DNA of 64,000 bases, taken from contig CATIUR010000005.1 in assembly GCA_949592205.1 (NCBI GenBank), forward strand, positions 135,491,277 through 135,555,276. Reading direction: 5' to 3'. A model generated the notes under the pieces. It was not told the origin of the DNA, made no database searches, and saw only the letters and a list, made by a program, of their open reading frames with translations. Below are positions 34,870 to 47,046 of this stretch, piece after piece (position 1 is the stretch's first letter; every line of letters starts with the position of its first letter). The stretch is from Helichrysum umbraculigerum. Lineage: Eukaryota > Streptophyta > Magnoliopsida > Asterales > Asteraceae. The position numbers and the translations under genes were made by a program.

Positions 34870-35545
34870 CGATGGGGCCACGTGTCACGTTCAAACAGCC
34901 TTTCTTCAATACAATGGGTCCCACATTCCCACCATAGACAGACTTCAAGAGTCAACAGAAGCACGAAAGTCAATGTTGGCGAAAACCATCATTACGACAT
35001 TGTTTCATGAATCATGATCCTTTAAAAAAAAATTGACACTTACTATAAAAAAATGGCTGCAATCGTCATCAACTTCTATATCATCTGCATCAGCGTACAA
35101 ACGCTTACCAGTTCAAAGTTTGTACCTTTTTTTCGCATAATCAAACACCCACACAACTTTAGTTTACAACATTCAACAAAATTCACCCAATCACACAAAA
35201 CCCTCAACCACCACCCTCTTAAATTGTCAATGAATACATATAAATATACACGCGCACCCATGTGAACACAGAGTAAAGAGGATTTATTTTATTGAATATA
35301 AGTTTATGCACGCAACCTGTTTGTTGAAATGTCTTAATGAAGTGGTAAGTATTGAAATTGTCATTTGTGAGCTCTGTTTATATGGTGTTATTATACGGAA
35401 GGAATCTAATTGTAGTTTGGAATTTATTTGGGGTGTTGGTTTTGTCTCAGGTGGATAATTTGGATTGTTGGATAAGTACAAGAAGTAGAAAGGTGTTAAC
35501 TTAGAGTTATATTTGGGAATTGGTGTACAGTCAACATACTGTGGG
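34870..35545 (+). promoter_or_regulatory. Promoter and 5' leader of the receptor kinase gene
   Basis: A G-box CCACGTGTC lies at 34878-34886, and two GTCAA words (W-box core TTGAC on the other strand) lie at about 34952 and 34970 in GAGTCAACAG and AAGTCAATG. ACTATAAAAAAATGG at 35042 is a candidate TATA box about 500 bases before the start codon. G-box and W-box cores are common in stress-responsive genes but also occur by chance. Confidence 0.4.
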
Positions 35546-38500
35546 ATGTCAGAGTTAAGGTTTTTGTGGTTTAGAGTTGTCTGGGTTGCAGTTTTGTTGG
35601 TTGTTGTAGCAGATAGTCAATCTACTCATCCTACAGAAGGTAAGCTAAGTAATTAGTGATGAAAATGTTATAGATATGTGTGTGTATGTATGTATGTATA
35701 AGATCTTATTATGTATCCATGAAGCAAATAAATATTGATAGTTTGAAAGTTAAAACATTAAGGCATAGAATTTCTTCATTCATGTTTGTGTCTGCTGTAT
35801 ATGTTCTTCAATATCATATATTGTTTGCTAAGCTTTAAGTTAAAATTCGAATTCTGAGATTTGACTTTCCGTTTTGGACCATTTGATTTTCCTTTCCTTC
35901 AGCAAATTGAAATTGAAGTCTGCCTACCTTGCTCACCTATTAACGCTTAGAATTTTTATAACATAATATCAAGGGTGTGGGTTGAGGTTTAAACCGTTGA
36001 AATGTCGAAATTATTTGTTATCATAGTTATAATATGTTGTTTTTTTGGATGTAGCTTTTGCTTTGCACAATAAGGAAATAGTTTTTGTTCTAATTGCCGT
36101 TCTTGTTATGGCTTATATCTTATCAAATATCTGTAAAGAGCATCTGTAAGACAGACGTACTCGATGCTGATGGTAACTTTGTCAATTAATGTGCAGTGAC
36201 AGCACTTCAGCTTATTAGGGATAGCTTTATTGACGAAGACGATAATCTCGGTAATTGGAAGCGTGGAGACCCATGTGTATCAAATTGGACCGGCGTCTTG
36301 TGTTTCAACACAACCCTAGACGACAACTATCTTCATGTTCGCGAATTGTAAGTAGAGGTGGCCATTTCAAACCATTTACTTGTGCATGGATCGAGTGGGG
36401 TTATGTTTTGACTCCAATGGGTCAAATGAGCATAATTATATTTTCAAGCTATAATTAATTCCGTGTAAAATTTTTGCAGGCAGCTACTGAGTCTGAATCT
36501 TTCAGGAACTTTATCTCCAGCCTTGGGGAGATTATCTTATATGCAAATATTGTGAGCCAAGTTGATAAATATCATCTGCATTACTTTGTTAGCTTCTTAT
36601 CTTCTTTTCATTTAACCCTCTAATATGATCATTTCATCTTTATCTGAAAGAGATGTCATGTGGAACAAGATAACTGGGAGTATACCAAAAGAGATAGGCG
36701 AACTTACAAATTTGAAACTCCTGTAAGTTCATTTCTTGTTTCTAGATTTTACATTTATAGCCATATAAATGACAAATATGAGTGGAAAAAATGGTTGGTG
36801 ATCGCCATATCACATTTATCACTGTCATGATTTTTTGCTACCTAATTATATGCATGCAGGCTGCTAAATGGAAATGAACTAACAGGTTCATTGCCCGCAG
36901 AGATTGGTTATCTTCCTAATCTTGACCGAATACAAATTGACCAGAACGACATATCTGGAGAAATACCAACGTCATTTGCGAACTTGAACAAGACAAAGCA
37001 TTTGTAAGGGTTTTGTTCCAATATTTTTCAAATTTTATTGATATACATTTGATTTCTATAATGATGAAAAATTCTTACGTGGGTTTGTTGTTTTGATGTG
37101 TTCTCTGGGCAGCCATATGAACAATAATTCACTTAGTGGGCAAATTCCTCCTGAGTTATCTAGATTGCCATCGCTTGTTCACTTGTAAGTTTATGCTTTA
37201 TACTTCTCAATTTTTGACTGCATTTTTACCTACTTGACAATCTGGTATTTAAAGTGGACATATGTTGCAGGTTGCTTGACAATAACAACTTATCAGGATA
37301 CCTTCCTCCAGAGCTCAGTCAACTGCCACAACTACTTATACTGTATAATTTCATTCTTTATTGGATTTATGTTGAAGACAATGGTCAAACCATAGACCTA
37401 GGGTTTCCACTATACATCTTAAGATAAAATGAAATTGTAGAAATCTGCTGCATGACACTCGTGAAAAGTAGATACAAAACTTATCGCATTATAGATAATT
37501 TGTTTTAGATGTACTGCTTTATTTTATTTTTTACTTGTGACGTGATTTTTCTTTCTAACTTAATTTTTCATTTATTTTGCAGTCAACTTGACAACAACCA
37601 CTTTGAAGGAAGTATCCCTCCTACTTACAGCAATATGCTCAAATTGTTGAAGTTGTAAGTGTACTTTCACTTTCCATATCTGCACTTCGATTCTAAAGAA
37701 CTGAAGGGATCATGAGCAGTATGCTTTGTATGGGCTGTATTTTATCAACTTCGTAAGAGCAGGTTCATGTTTAACCGGAGTTAATATTGTCATGTAAATG
37801 ATGAAGTACGATATACCATATGCAGAAAAGATGTGCTGAACCTACTTACATATAACAAATTTGAACTCTGAACTGGCGCACCAAAATACTATGGTGAAAA
37901 AGAAACATTGAGGTGGCAATTTTGGTCCACTTATGAATGGGCCGTTGATTTGTTTTTCCTCTAAAGGGTGATTATAATAATAGCTGAAAGAGAAATTGGT
38001 CAAATGGGTTGAAAACGGTTCAAAAGTCTATTACATTTAATTTGCATATTAATATGTGCATTGGTTATGTAATGGACATATGAAAGAAGGGAAACAAATT
38101 TAGAAAGTCAGCACAACCCAACCCGACCCATGTTGACCATTAATGAAGATTGACCTGTTGCAACCCAGACCAACCCGGTCATCCATTTTGCCACCTCTAG
38201 TGACATGTGAAGTCCTTTAGCTTATACTAGCTTATAAACTTTGGGCTGTTATTTACTCTTGTATTTGATAAGAAGTTTTTGGAAGCTTTATAATAATTTG
38301 ATTTTTATTTTTTGTTGGCTGTGGCAGGAGTTTAAGGAATTGCACCTTACAAGGACCTATCCCTGATCTTAGCAGTATACCACAGCTTGCTTATATGTAC
38401 GTATGCTATGGTTCTTGGGAATTTATCTTACTATATACTTCATTGTAAACAACTTCTATCCGAGCATCTGTGTATTCATCTGTCTTGGTGTTGACCCTTT

Positions 38501-41500
38501 ATCTTTTTATGACAATTGTATATTTCAGTGATCTCAGTGATAACAATCTTAATGGAACAATACCAGACATGAATCTTTCTGATGATATCACAACAATGTA
38601 AGAACACATGGCTTTTGTAGGGTCTATTTATCATCAACTTTTGCCCTCATTTCGGGTTCTTTCTTATTAACAATTCATTTGACAAAAAATTGTGCAGAGA
38701 TCTGTCAAGCAATCAGCTTACTGGAACTATTCCTCCCAGCTTTTCAGGCCTTCCTAATCTACAAAGATTGTGCGAATTCTGTAACCTTCCCTTTTGTTCT
38801 TTTCAGACGCTATTTAATTTTTACTCAAACAAACTCGGACCTTCTTTAAAACTTAAGATAACTTTGAGAAACATAAAATGTTTTTGATTCTTGTTTCCGA
38901 ATATCTTGGATGAACATGCTTATCTGGAACTATTCTCGCTGCAGGTCTCTCTTCAACAATTCAATAAATGGCTCAATTCCATCCAATATTTGGCAAAATA
39001 GGACTTTCAATTCAACCGAACAGCTTACTCTGTAAGACCTGAAACTCGAAACCTATACCCTGTTATTTCTCTTTTGTATACATGTGTTCATGTGAAAACT
39101 ACGGCATTCTAGTCAATGTGTTAGATTCCCTTCAGAATGACAAAAGGAGGGGATCTTGTCAATAATATCATTTGCATAAAAAAGGGGAGTAATAATGACA
39201 GTCAACATCTAAGTAAGATTGAAATGTTTATAACCAAGTGGTGGGGGTTCAAGTTCTGTTAGAACAAAAGAAAGAAAGTAATATCGAGATGTGTAGAAGC
39301 TGAAAACTTTGTAATTTTCATGAAAATTTAAAAAAGATATTGTTGTTAATTCATGCAATGATGAGAGTAGGTTTAATAGTTAAAAGTGTCTGATCTTACT
39401 CTGAACTTACTTGGTATTGCAGGGATATGCAAAATAATAATATTTCAGGCATTTCAGGCAGCCTCAACCTCCCTCCGAATGTCACCCTTAGGTTTGCGAA
39501 TCCTTCTATTCACACACACTCACGCATGCATGCACACACACAGACACACAGACACACACACGTATTGGGGAGCGTTCAAGGGGGTCCCTTTTTTTGGGGG
39601 AAGGGGGAAGTGTAATATTCATCACGAAGCATCTTAACTTCGCCAATACATATGTAGAAAAAGTAATTAATTTTACCGGTAAATAGTAATCAAAATCGAT
39701 GCTATAAAGAATATATTCACAGATGAAATTCAATTTTAAGTCATACCATTAGTTGATGAATATTTATTTAATAAATTGTTAACATTCATCATAACGAATG
39801 TTACCTAACATTCTTCACGATGAATGTTAAAAATAACATTTTGACATATATATTTTTAATTTCAGCATTAAATGAATTTTAACCAACAATCACCACAATG
39901 AATATTAACGATTTTGGATATAATATTCATCAATAGATCTTATAGCCTACAAAAAAGAATTTATCAAGGATGTTTAACATTCATAGCATCGATTGTGATC
40001 AATCTTTATTAATTTTCACCTTTTATTTTTTGACATTTGTATTGGCGAAGTTAAGATGCTTCGTGATGAATATTACACTTCCCCCTTCCCCAAAAAAAAG
40101 TGCTTCCCCCTGGATCATCCCACTATATATATTTAAGTACATTTATATATTATCTATATGTTTTCAGCCTTCAAGGGAACCCTGCATGCTCAAATGCCAG
40201 CATGGCAGTGTTCTGTCAATCTTCAATAGTATTAGTCAATCATCTGCAAAGCATACCATCAAACTCAACTGATGACTGTCCACCTCAGTCATGCCCCTAT
40301 GAATATGCTCCAGGGTCTCCTGTACGATGCTTCTGTGCGGCACCATTGCTCATTGGTTACCGGTTGAAGAGTCCCGGATTCTCAGATTTTCTGGCATATT
40401 TCTATGCATTTGAGGTGTACTTAACCTCTGGTCTTCAAATAAATCATTTTCAGCTTGATCTTACATACGAATTGGAAAAGGGTCCTCGAATAGCGATGTA
40501 TTTGAGGATTTTCCCTGTATTTACCATACCCGGTTCAAATACCTTCAACAAGAGTGAAGTCCTACGGATTCGAAGCATGTTCACCCAATGGGAGATTCCG
40601 GATAGTGAAATTTTCGGACCTTACGAGCTTCTCAACATCACACTATTGGATCCTTATAAAGCTTGTTCGTCTTCTATAACCTTAGACTTGTGATATCTTT
40701 GATTTCAATTTTCTTCTACTCACTTATTATAGATACTAGAGGTGGTAAATTGGGTGGTTGAAGTAACGTGTCTAAATGGGTAAGCTTTTGATGAGTCGAA
40801 TAGGGCCAAGTGAGTTGAATTGACATGAAATTCTGTCCATTATATTAAAAATATGTATTATCTGTTTGTGGGTCATATATGAATACATATACTATCTTAT
40901 TTCAAGTATTATACTGATTATATTTTTTTTAGAGAAAGGTTCATTAGAATTATTACTACAGTTACACTTCGAGTGACTTTCTGCCTGCTTGATTCTTTCC
41001 CTCTTTAGCTATTCTATTTATTACCTGCTTTACTCATTGTAAGTTTATAGCATAACTTAAGTCTACCCATTTATACATATATGGATCAAAAGTCCCACCT
41101 CTGGTGGATAGATCTGAATTAACTCACTCACCCATGTCTCTTTTGGGCCACCATGGTACTTCTATGCCAAAGGCCTACTGGTTATTTACTTATAGTTATC
41201 GTTACAAAAAATAATGATCTTGATTTCGGTCTATCGTATTCCCTTATTTCATCACTACTGATATAATTTTATAGATACGCACGTTTCTAAAACTATATCC
41301 AATTATCTGTTGTCCTTTGGTATCAAACGTATAGAACTCTTGATATGGTCAAACTCGATTTTTTCAAGGATTGAGGATACTTATTTTGATAAGTAATGGC
41401 TGGTAGATATCGTATTTTCCTGTCACTTCAATTATTTCATGTTATTAATGCTCGTTATAATCGCAGTTATTCCCACCACCACCTCCTCTTCTGGTATAAG

Positions 41501-44500
41501 CAAGGGTGCGTTGGCAGGCATCGTGATAGGGGCTATTGTTGGTGCAGTTTTGCTTTCTGCATTTGTGTCACTTTATATCTTAAGATTAAACAGGAAGAAG
41601 TATCATGCAATTTCAAGAAGACGACATGGTGAGTAACTTTGTGTATATTCTGTAGCAGTGTCACTAAAGGTGGTAAAATGGGTGGTGGGCAGATTGGGTA
41701 GTTGGTCGAAATGGTTCAGGTCAAAGCATTTAGTTATTGGTGAAGAACAAATCCTTACAACATTAATATAATAAAGTGAGTATTAGGTTGTAGGCATTTA
41801 ACGTACCCTTTGGGCGACTTTCAACCCATTTGACCCTTTTGCTCTTTATCTAATTCTTATTTTATTTTACCCATTTGACCGTATAGAGATATAATATAAC
41901 CCATATGGACCCATTCATTACTAAATTGGTCGAAGTTGGCACCTCTACGTTACATGCACTGTCTTATCCAAAACAGATGCACATTTTGACTTATGATGTT
42001 CCACCCATGAAACCTAAAATCCACACGGATAGTGTCATGTATTGAATCTCGACAACAGTACAGCACCCAGTTGAAATTTAGTCCTTTTGACCTCATCTTC
42101 GATGAAGTTGAAATTAAGTCATTTGATCTCATCTTTTTGCAGTTTCAAGGGCTTCCCTTAAGATTGAAGGAGTGAAAAGCTTCGGTTATGAAGAAATGAA
42201 ACATGCGACAAACAATTTTGATGTTGGGAGTGAAGTTGGGCAGGGTGGGTATGGAAAAGTATACAAAGGCATCTTAACCGATGGGACTGTGGTTGCCATT
42301 AAACGAGCCCAGGAGGGATCACTACAAGGCGAAAAAGAGTTTCTTACTGAAATAGAATTATTGTCTAGGCTACATCATAGAAATTTGGTTTCTTTGCTTG
42401 GATTCTGTGATGAAGAAGGCGAGCAGGTAATTTTCTTGAATTATGATCGTTTTGCTTTAGCTTAGAGGCGTAAATTTGGTTCTTTTCCAAGTAATCCAGA
42501 AACATGGTCGATTAATCTGGTTCCTTCTAAGTTTTCTATTTTTGCTAAGTTCTGAAAATTTTCCCGTTTGACACCTTAACCCGTTAGAGATAAAATACAA
42601 CTTGAATCAACCCATCTTTAGGCATATCCGCATATGGCTTGAAATTGCCACCTCTATTGTAGTTGACTGCTTGTAAGCAGCCAAATAGAAACATGCTAAA
42701 CCATTTTAGTATTTGCATAAAGCATATTCCAAAGCAAATGGTCCACTATAAGTTATTTGTCCAAGACTTGATGATTTTAACAAAGTAACCAATATCAACG
42801 ATCCAACTTTTTGCTCAGAGGGTTTAAGCAAACTACTCAACTAATTATCAACTTTGATGGTGCAGATTATGAATTTGATGTGAAATTGCAACAAATTCAA
42901 TGTATACAAGAATTATCCTGAGTTTATAAGATGTCGATCAATACAAGAATTCTGATTAAAAAAATCAATACAAGAATTACCCTGAGTCTATGTATGGAGG
43001 GAGTCTTATTCCTTAGAAAAATAACATAGTACTCCCTCCATCCAACAGTAGCTTGCTTTCCGCGCTTTCTAAAATAGATGCATCATTCTCTTTTTGAAGA
43101 AGTCTTGATTAAAATTGTTGCTATTATTACAAAAATACAAATAACATTGATTTTGGCCCGTAGATTCATCAAGGGGTATTTAAAGTATTTGGCTACTAGT
43201 TGAAAACTTCAATCAAACTATGTAGCCATAAAACTCCACACTTACTTTTGGACAGTAGGAGTACTGGAGTAATCATGAATTTTGTGACAGCTTATAGAAA
43301 TATTTTAAATCATTGGATCTGTTCGTGCAGATGTTGGTTTATGAGTTCATGCCTAATGGCACCCTCCGAGATCATTTATCAGGTATGTCTTAATAAACTT
43401 GCGTATTTTAATCTTCTCTAATATGAAACTGAGTGCTTGTACTATCTATGGTCTTCTTCATATTCCCGACCAAAAAAAAAAAAAAGTTGACAGTCAATTC
43501 CGAAGGAACTCAAGACAAACTTTTGTATGAAAGAAAGAAATAAACAGTAGTTTACAAATATTATCTTTGTCTTGACGTTTTGTTTAAATATATAAATAAG
43601 TTTCAATTGTCTGTTATGTTGACTAGTTACAGAGAAGTATAAAGAATCATTGAGTTTTGCTATGAGATTAAGAATTGCATTGGATTCTGCCAAGGGCATT
43701 CTCTACCTACATTCTGAAGCTAATCCTCCCATATTTCATCGAGATATTAAGGCCACAAATATCTTACTGGATTCAAAACTCATTGCTAAGGTTGCTGATT
43801 TTGGACTTTCACGACTTGCCCCTGTTGCTGATATGGAAGGAATTGTCCCTGGTCATGTATCAACAGTTGTTAAGGGAACTCCGGTAAGAGTATTATGTTT
43901 TATTTAAGTTTAAATTTCATGGTCAAATGGACTAAATTTCAACTTCAAAACTGACTTTAAGGCTTTTGGTTTCTAATTTTCTTTAAACGTACTAACATAA
44001 TAAAATTTGGTGTTGAATTTGTTGCTACACCCTATTGAATTCTGATATTTGAAGTCACGGCTTTGAACCTTAATGTGTGCATTTGGTTGTCCTTGATGTA
44101 ATGCAGGTTCTAGGCTTCTAGCCCATTAAAATGGATAGTAAAATTCAAAGTGGCACTAAATCATACGTATGAACTTGATTTTTGATGACCCGAGTCTAAT
44201 TTTTTGTTTATTTTATTATGCAGGGTTATCTTGACCCGGAATATTTCTTGACTCATAAACTGACAGATAAAAGTGATGTTTATAGCTTGGGTGTCGTTTT
44301 TCTTGAGCTATTGACCGGAATGCACCCGATCACACATGGCAAGAACATCGTTCGAGAGGTATTCTCTTACAACATATTATAGAAAATAAACCAATAGTTG
44401 ACCTTCGAGGGTCAAAGTCAAGAAATCTTGATGCGGTACCAAAAAGATTGAATACTGGTACAGCAAAAGTAAGCTAAGAGTGCAATGTTAAGAAGCTGGT

Positions 44501-45165
44501 AATCCACATGATTTACAAATGTTGTCTAAAAGTAAATTCCTGAATAATATGGAATTATGTAAATATACAGTTTAGTTTCTGATGTCAGATCAAGAAATAT
44601 TGTTGCAGTACTAAAAATCATTAATTTTAATACTACAAAAGTACACTTAAGATGGTTCAGGGAGCCATTATCTAACTAATGATTGAAATGGGCAGTATAA
44701 TTGATAGCAAATCTTCAAATTGTCTACTCATGCATCTTCGATTTATGCTATGAAATTAATTTCTCTCTTACATTGGATACTCTAAACTAGATATCATCTT
44801 TGTTTTGATCTGTGTATCAGGTTAATATTGCATATCGATCTGGCATGATATTCTCGGTTATTGATTCAAAAATGGGATCTTATCCTTCTGAATGTGTGGA
44901 AAAGTTTATAACTTTGGCCCTTAAGTGTTGTCGAGAAGAGACGGATGAACGGCCATCGATGGCTGAAGTTGTCCGGGAACTTGAAAACATTTGGCAAATG
45001 ATGCCAGAATCCGATTCACAAACTAGCGTCTCAATTGATACTGAACACGAGAAGAATATGTCTTCTGAATCTTCTTCTGCTACAACAAAGAACCCTTATA
45101 TTTCCTCTGATATCTCAGGCAGTGACCTTGTTAGTGGTGTTATTCCCACCATAACACCTAGATGA
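35546..45165 (+). CDS. LRR receptor-like Ser/Thr kinase, At1g06840-like (LRR-VIII-1)
   Basis: Twenty exons join into 2841 nt (946 residues plus stop): 35546-35639, 36197-36347, 36480-36551, 36651-36722, 36860-37003, 37113-37184, 37271-37342, 37583-37654, 38328-38396, 38529-38597, 38698-38769, 38945-39031, 39423-39491, 40168-40664, 41467-41628, 42143-42426, 43331-43382, 43633-43883, 44224-44358, 44821-45165. Order: signal peptide (about 1-24), LRR N-cap (NWKRGDPC), LRRs in 69-72-nt exons, a Cys-rich juxtamembrane ectodomain (CFCAAPLLIGYRLKSPGFSDF), one membrane helix (about 545-570), and a kinase with GQGGYGKV at 624-631, Lys645, HRDIK with Asp741 and DFG at 759-761, all intact. Length and motif order match At1g06840 and its paralogues, plasma-membrane receptor kinases related to the peroxide sensor HPCA1. 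The ligand is unknown. One weak point is the exon-14 donor (GCTT|GTTCGT), the only site found that keeps frame; reading through gives TGA at 40691. Confidence 0.93.
36352..36450. mobile_element. Fragment of TAGAGGTGGC-type hAT MITE, intron 2
   Basis: GTAGAGGTGGCCATTTCAAACC followed by CAATGGGTCAAATGAGC resembles the left part of the MITEs at 41663 and 42463; the right terminus is missing. Confidence 0.5.
37909..38199. mobile_element. hAT-type MITE, intron 8
   Basis: Ends TGAGGTGGCAATTTTGG and CCATTTTGCCACCTCTA are inverted repeats; the interior has ACCCAACCCGACCCATG words. Non-coding. Confidence 0.7.
39511..39562. repeat. (CA)n-rich microsatellite, intron 13
   Basis: Imperfect run of ACAC with GCATGCATG and ACAGAC interruptions. 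It produces spurious open frames. Confidence 0.9.
39567..40118. mobile_element. Foldback MITE with about 80-bp arms, intron 13
   Basis: The block GAAGTGTAATATTCATCACG-AAGCATCTTAACTTCGCCAATAC at 39608 recurs inverted at 40041-40083, preceded and followed by G-rich and C-rich runs (GGGGGAAGGGGG; CCCCCTTCCCC). The centre is AT-rich with ATTCATC/GATGAAT words. It nearly fills the intron. Confidence 0.75.
40737..41102. mobile_element. hAT-type MITE, intron 14
   Basis: Begins TAGAGGTGGTAAATTGGGTGG and ends AAAAGTCCCACCTCT; same family as the other TAGAGGTGGC MITEs in this gene. Confidence 0.65.
41663..41947. mobile_element. hAT-type MITE, intron 15
   Basis: Begins CTAAAGGTGGTAAAATGGGT and ends GTTGGCACCTCTA; interior CAACCCATTTGACC and CCCATTTGACCGTAT words. 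Confidence 0.65.
42463..42656. mobile_element. hAT-type MITE, intron 16
   Basis: Begins TAGAGGCGTAAATTTGGTTC and ends AAATTGCCACCTCTA; shorter internal deletion form of the same family. Confidence 0.6.
43032..43270. mobile_element. Stowaway-like MITE, intron 16
   Basis: Begins ACTCCCTCCATCCAACAGTA and ends GGACAGTAGGAGTACTGGAGT, inverted versions of the CTCCCTCC terminus. A diverged GGAGGGAGT also occurs just before, at about 42996. Confidence 0.6.
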
Positions 45166-45440
45166 ACAAAACTATGCACAATTATATGTTTTTGTGTTAA
45201 TTTTGAATGCAGGACTATACGAGCATACGGTACACGATGAACAGTGTTCAAGGAAAATGCTTTTACTCTGCACACTTTTTTTTGGAACTTTTATCGTGTA
45301 GAATGTCAGACAGTAAATTTTATATCTAATGTATGTATAATGGTGGGATTGGTTTTGTAATTATAGTAGTTTTAAGAGCGAGTTCATGACTATATCAAAT
45401 TTCTAGTTTATTTACATTGTTGATTGATAATCTGTATATA
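45166..45440 (+). other. 3' untranslated/flanking region of receptor kinase
   Basis: A T-rich tail follows the stop; the part from 45310 is duplicated at 45677-45812. Confidence 0.55.
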
Positions 45441-45812
45441 TGCTGCCCCATCTTGTTTACCTATTTTTTTTCAAATGCTTTCCATTTACCACTTCATTAA
45501 CCGAAAATGGCAATCCCATAAACTGAGCCAACCTCTTCACATGAACCTCACGCTCCCTCTTCATCTCCTCATACTTCAAAAACAATATCTTATCCGGAGA
45601 TTCAAGACCCGGTTTCTAAAACCCTAACACATGATCCCAAAAGGGCCATACTATTTATTGTGTAGATTGATTGAAAGGCAGTAAAATTTCTTTCTTATTT
45701 TTGTACGATACAATTGTGGGATTGGTTTTGTAATTAGATAGTTTTAAGAGCGATCTCATGACTATATCAAATTTCTAGTTTATCTACATTGTTGATTGAT
45801 AGTTCTGTATAT
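45310..45812. repeat. Direct duplication flanking a sulfotransferase fragment
   Basis: 45343-45440 (GGTGGGATTGGTTTTGTAAT ... TTACATTGTTGATTGAT) recurs at 45716-45812 with few changes. Between the copies lies a piece of sulfotransferase sequence (45447-45650). Confidence 0.85.
45447..45650 (-). pseudogene. Sulfotransferase C-terminal fragment (partial duplicate)
   Basis: Matches 46245-46477 of the neighbouring sulfotransferase pseudogene, including the block coding ILFLKYEEMKRE, but has lost about 30 bases inside (after CAAATGCT). It covers only the part from the FW/H region to the VDEV region. It cannot encode a functional enzyme. Confidence 0.85.
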
Positions 45813-46066
45813 TTCTGTTACCAGAGCTTAGGTACATATATTCTATTCTATTATTATCAAAATTAAAAGAAGACAATATGAAGCAAATAAAAGGGGACGA
45901 TTCTCCCGTGACACACGTATTATTAGATACAGCCATACAGGAAAATAGATGTAATTAGACACAACATTGTTCGATAAAACCCGGACATAAAATAGCAACA
46001 CTATAATTAATTCATCACGTTGATACTTTTTGGAAAGTATCATGGCATTATACGACTTAACCCATT
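45813..46066. other. Intergenic, no gene seen
   Basis: AT-rich spacer between the duplicated flank and the sulfotransferase pseudogene. Confidence 0.4.
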
Positions 46067-47046
46067 TTAAATGTCGTAGGTAGGAGACGCACCAAGTGTC
46101 AAACCCGAGCCTTCGAACTTGTCTTGGGTGATTCGGTCAATTCGCTCTCTCATCTCTTCAGTTAAGTGATTTTCCCAATCTCCTATTTCACCACGTCGAA
46201 AAAAGTATTGGTTATCTATCTCTAACCGATGAACACCGGTCTTGTTTACCTCCAAATTTTTCAAATGCTCAAAACTACACAATTTCACAATCTTTTTTAC
46301 CACTCCATTTTCCACTTCATCAACCGAAAATGGCACTTCCATAAACTCATCCAACCTCTTAACATGAACCTCAGGCTCCCTCTTCATCTCCTCATACTTC
46401 AAAAACAATATCTTATCCGGAGATTCAAGGCTCGCTTTCCAAAACCCTAACACATGGTCCCAAAACGGACCATACTCCGAAACACTTCACAAAACATATC
46501 AAACGCTTGGTCAAACGAAAGTGGAAGTAGTTTTTTAGATCTAAGTTTTGTCATGAAAAGAAACTTAGACACCAATACATCTTTTGGATCCCCACACACG
46601 TAAACAAACTTGCATCTGGAAGAAGGGTTTGTAGCCGATGAAGGGAACAAACTATGTGCAAAATGTGTGGCAAACAGGCGAGGGGAAGGACCGTCTTCCA
46701 TGTTGGTAGAAGGTAAGTCCAACACTGGAAAGATGTCATGAGGTCCTTGTTGAAGCAAAGGGTGGTCATTAAAATCGAAAGTAGATCGATTTAGGGTGGA
46801 AAACATGAGTGATCTAAGCCAAGTTGTGCCACTTTTCATGAAGGCGGATAAGATGATATCGGTTGAGCGTGGCTTGAAGTGGTTTTGCAAGAACATGGCA
46901 CCATATAAGACACCTTGATTCAACCAGTATCATTGGTATAAGAACATTTTGTCTGATGACCAAGCACCGCTTTTTGGAAGCTCGGTGATGAGTTGTGCAA
47001 GTGTTTTGTAGGTGTTTTCTCGATCATCATCTTTATCAGTTGACAT
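46067..47046 (-). pseudogene. Cytosolic sulfotransferase (SOT, PAPS-dependent) pseudogene
   Basis: Single-exon minus-strand gene of about 326 codons starting at 47046 (MSTDKDDDRENTY). Recognisable family regions: LPKSGAWSSDKMFLYQ, the PAPS 5'-phosphosulfate loop KSGTTWLRSL, the 3'-phosphate region YVCGDPKDVLVSKF (an Arg is usual where Gly stands), and the C-terminal GEIGDWENHLT. Two lesions inactivate it: an in-frame TGA at about 46929 where Trp is expected (Q-stop-YWLNQG), and a one-base deletion near 46487 that shifts the frame between CE and VSEYGPFWDHV. Plant SOTs sulfate flavonoids, brassinosteroids, glucosinolates or hydroxyjasmonate; the substrate cannot be assigned. Sequencing error could explain one lesion, less easily both. 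Confidence 0.9.

Noticed and set aside
39386..39637. Thr/His-rich frames in intron 13
   Set aside because: Translations of a CA microsatellite and a MITE arm.
40100..40693. 197-residue frame as a separate gene
   Set aside because: Its conserved part is exon 14 of the receptor kinase; the ends are intron sequence.
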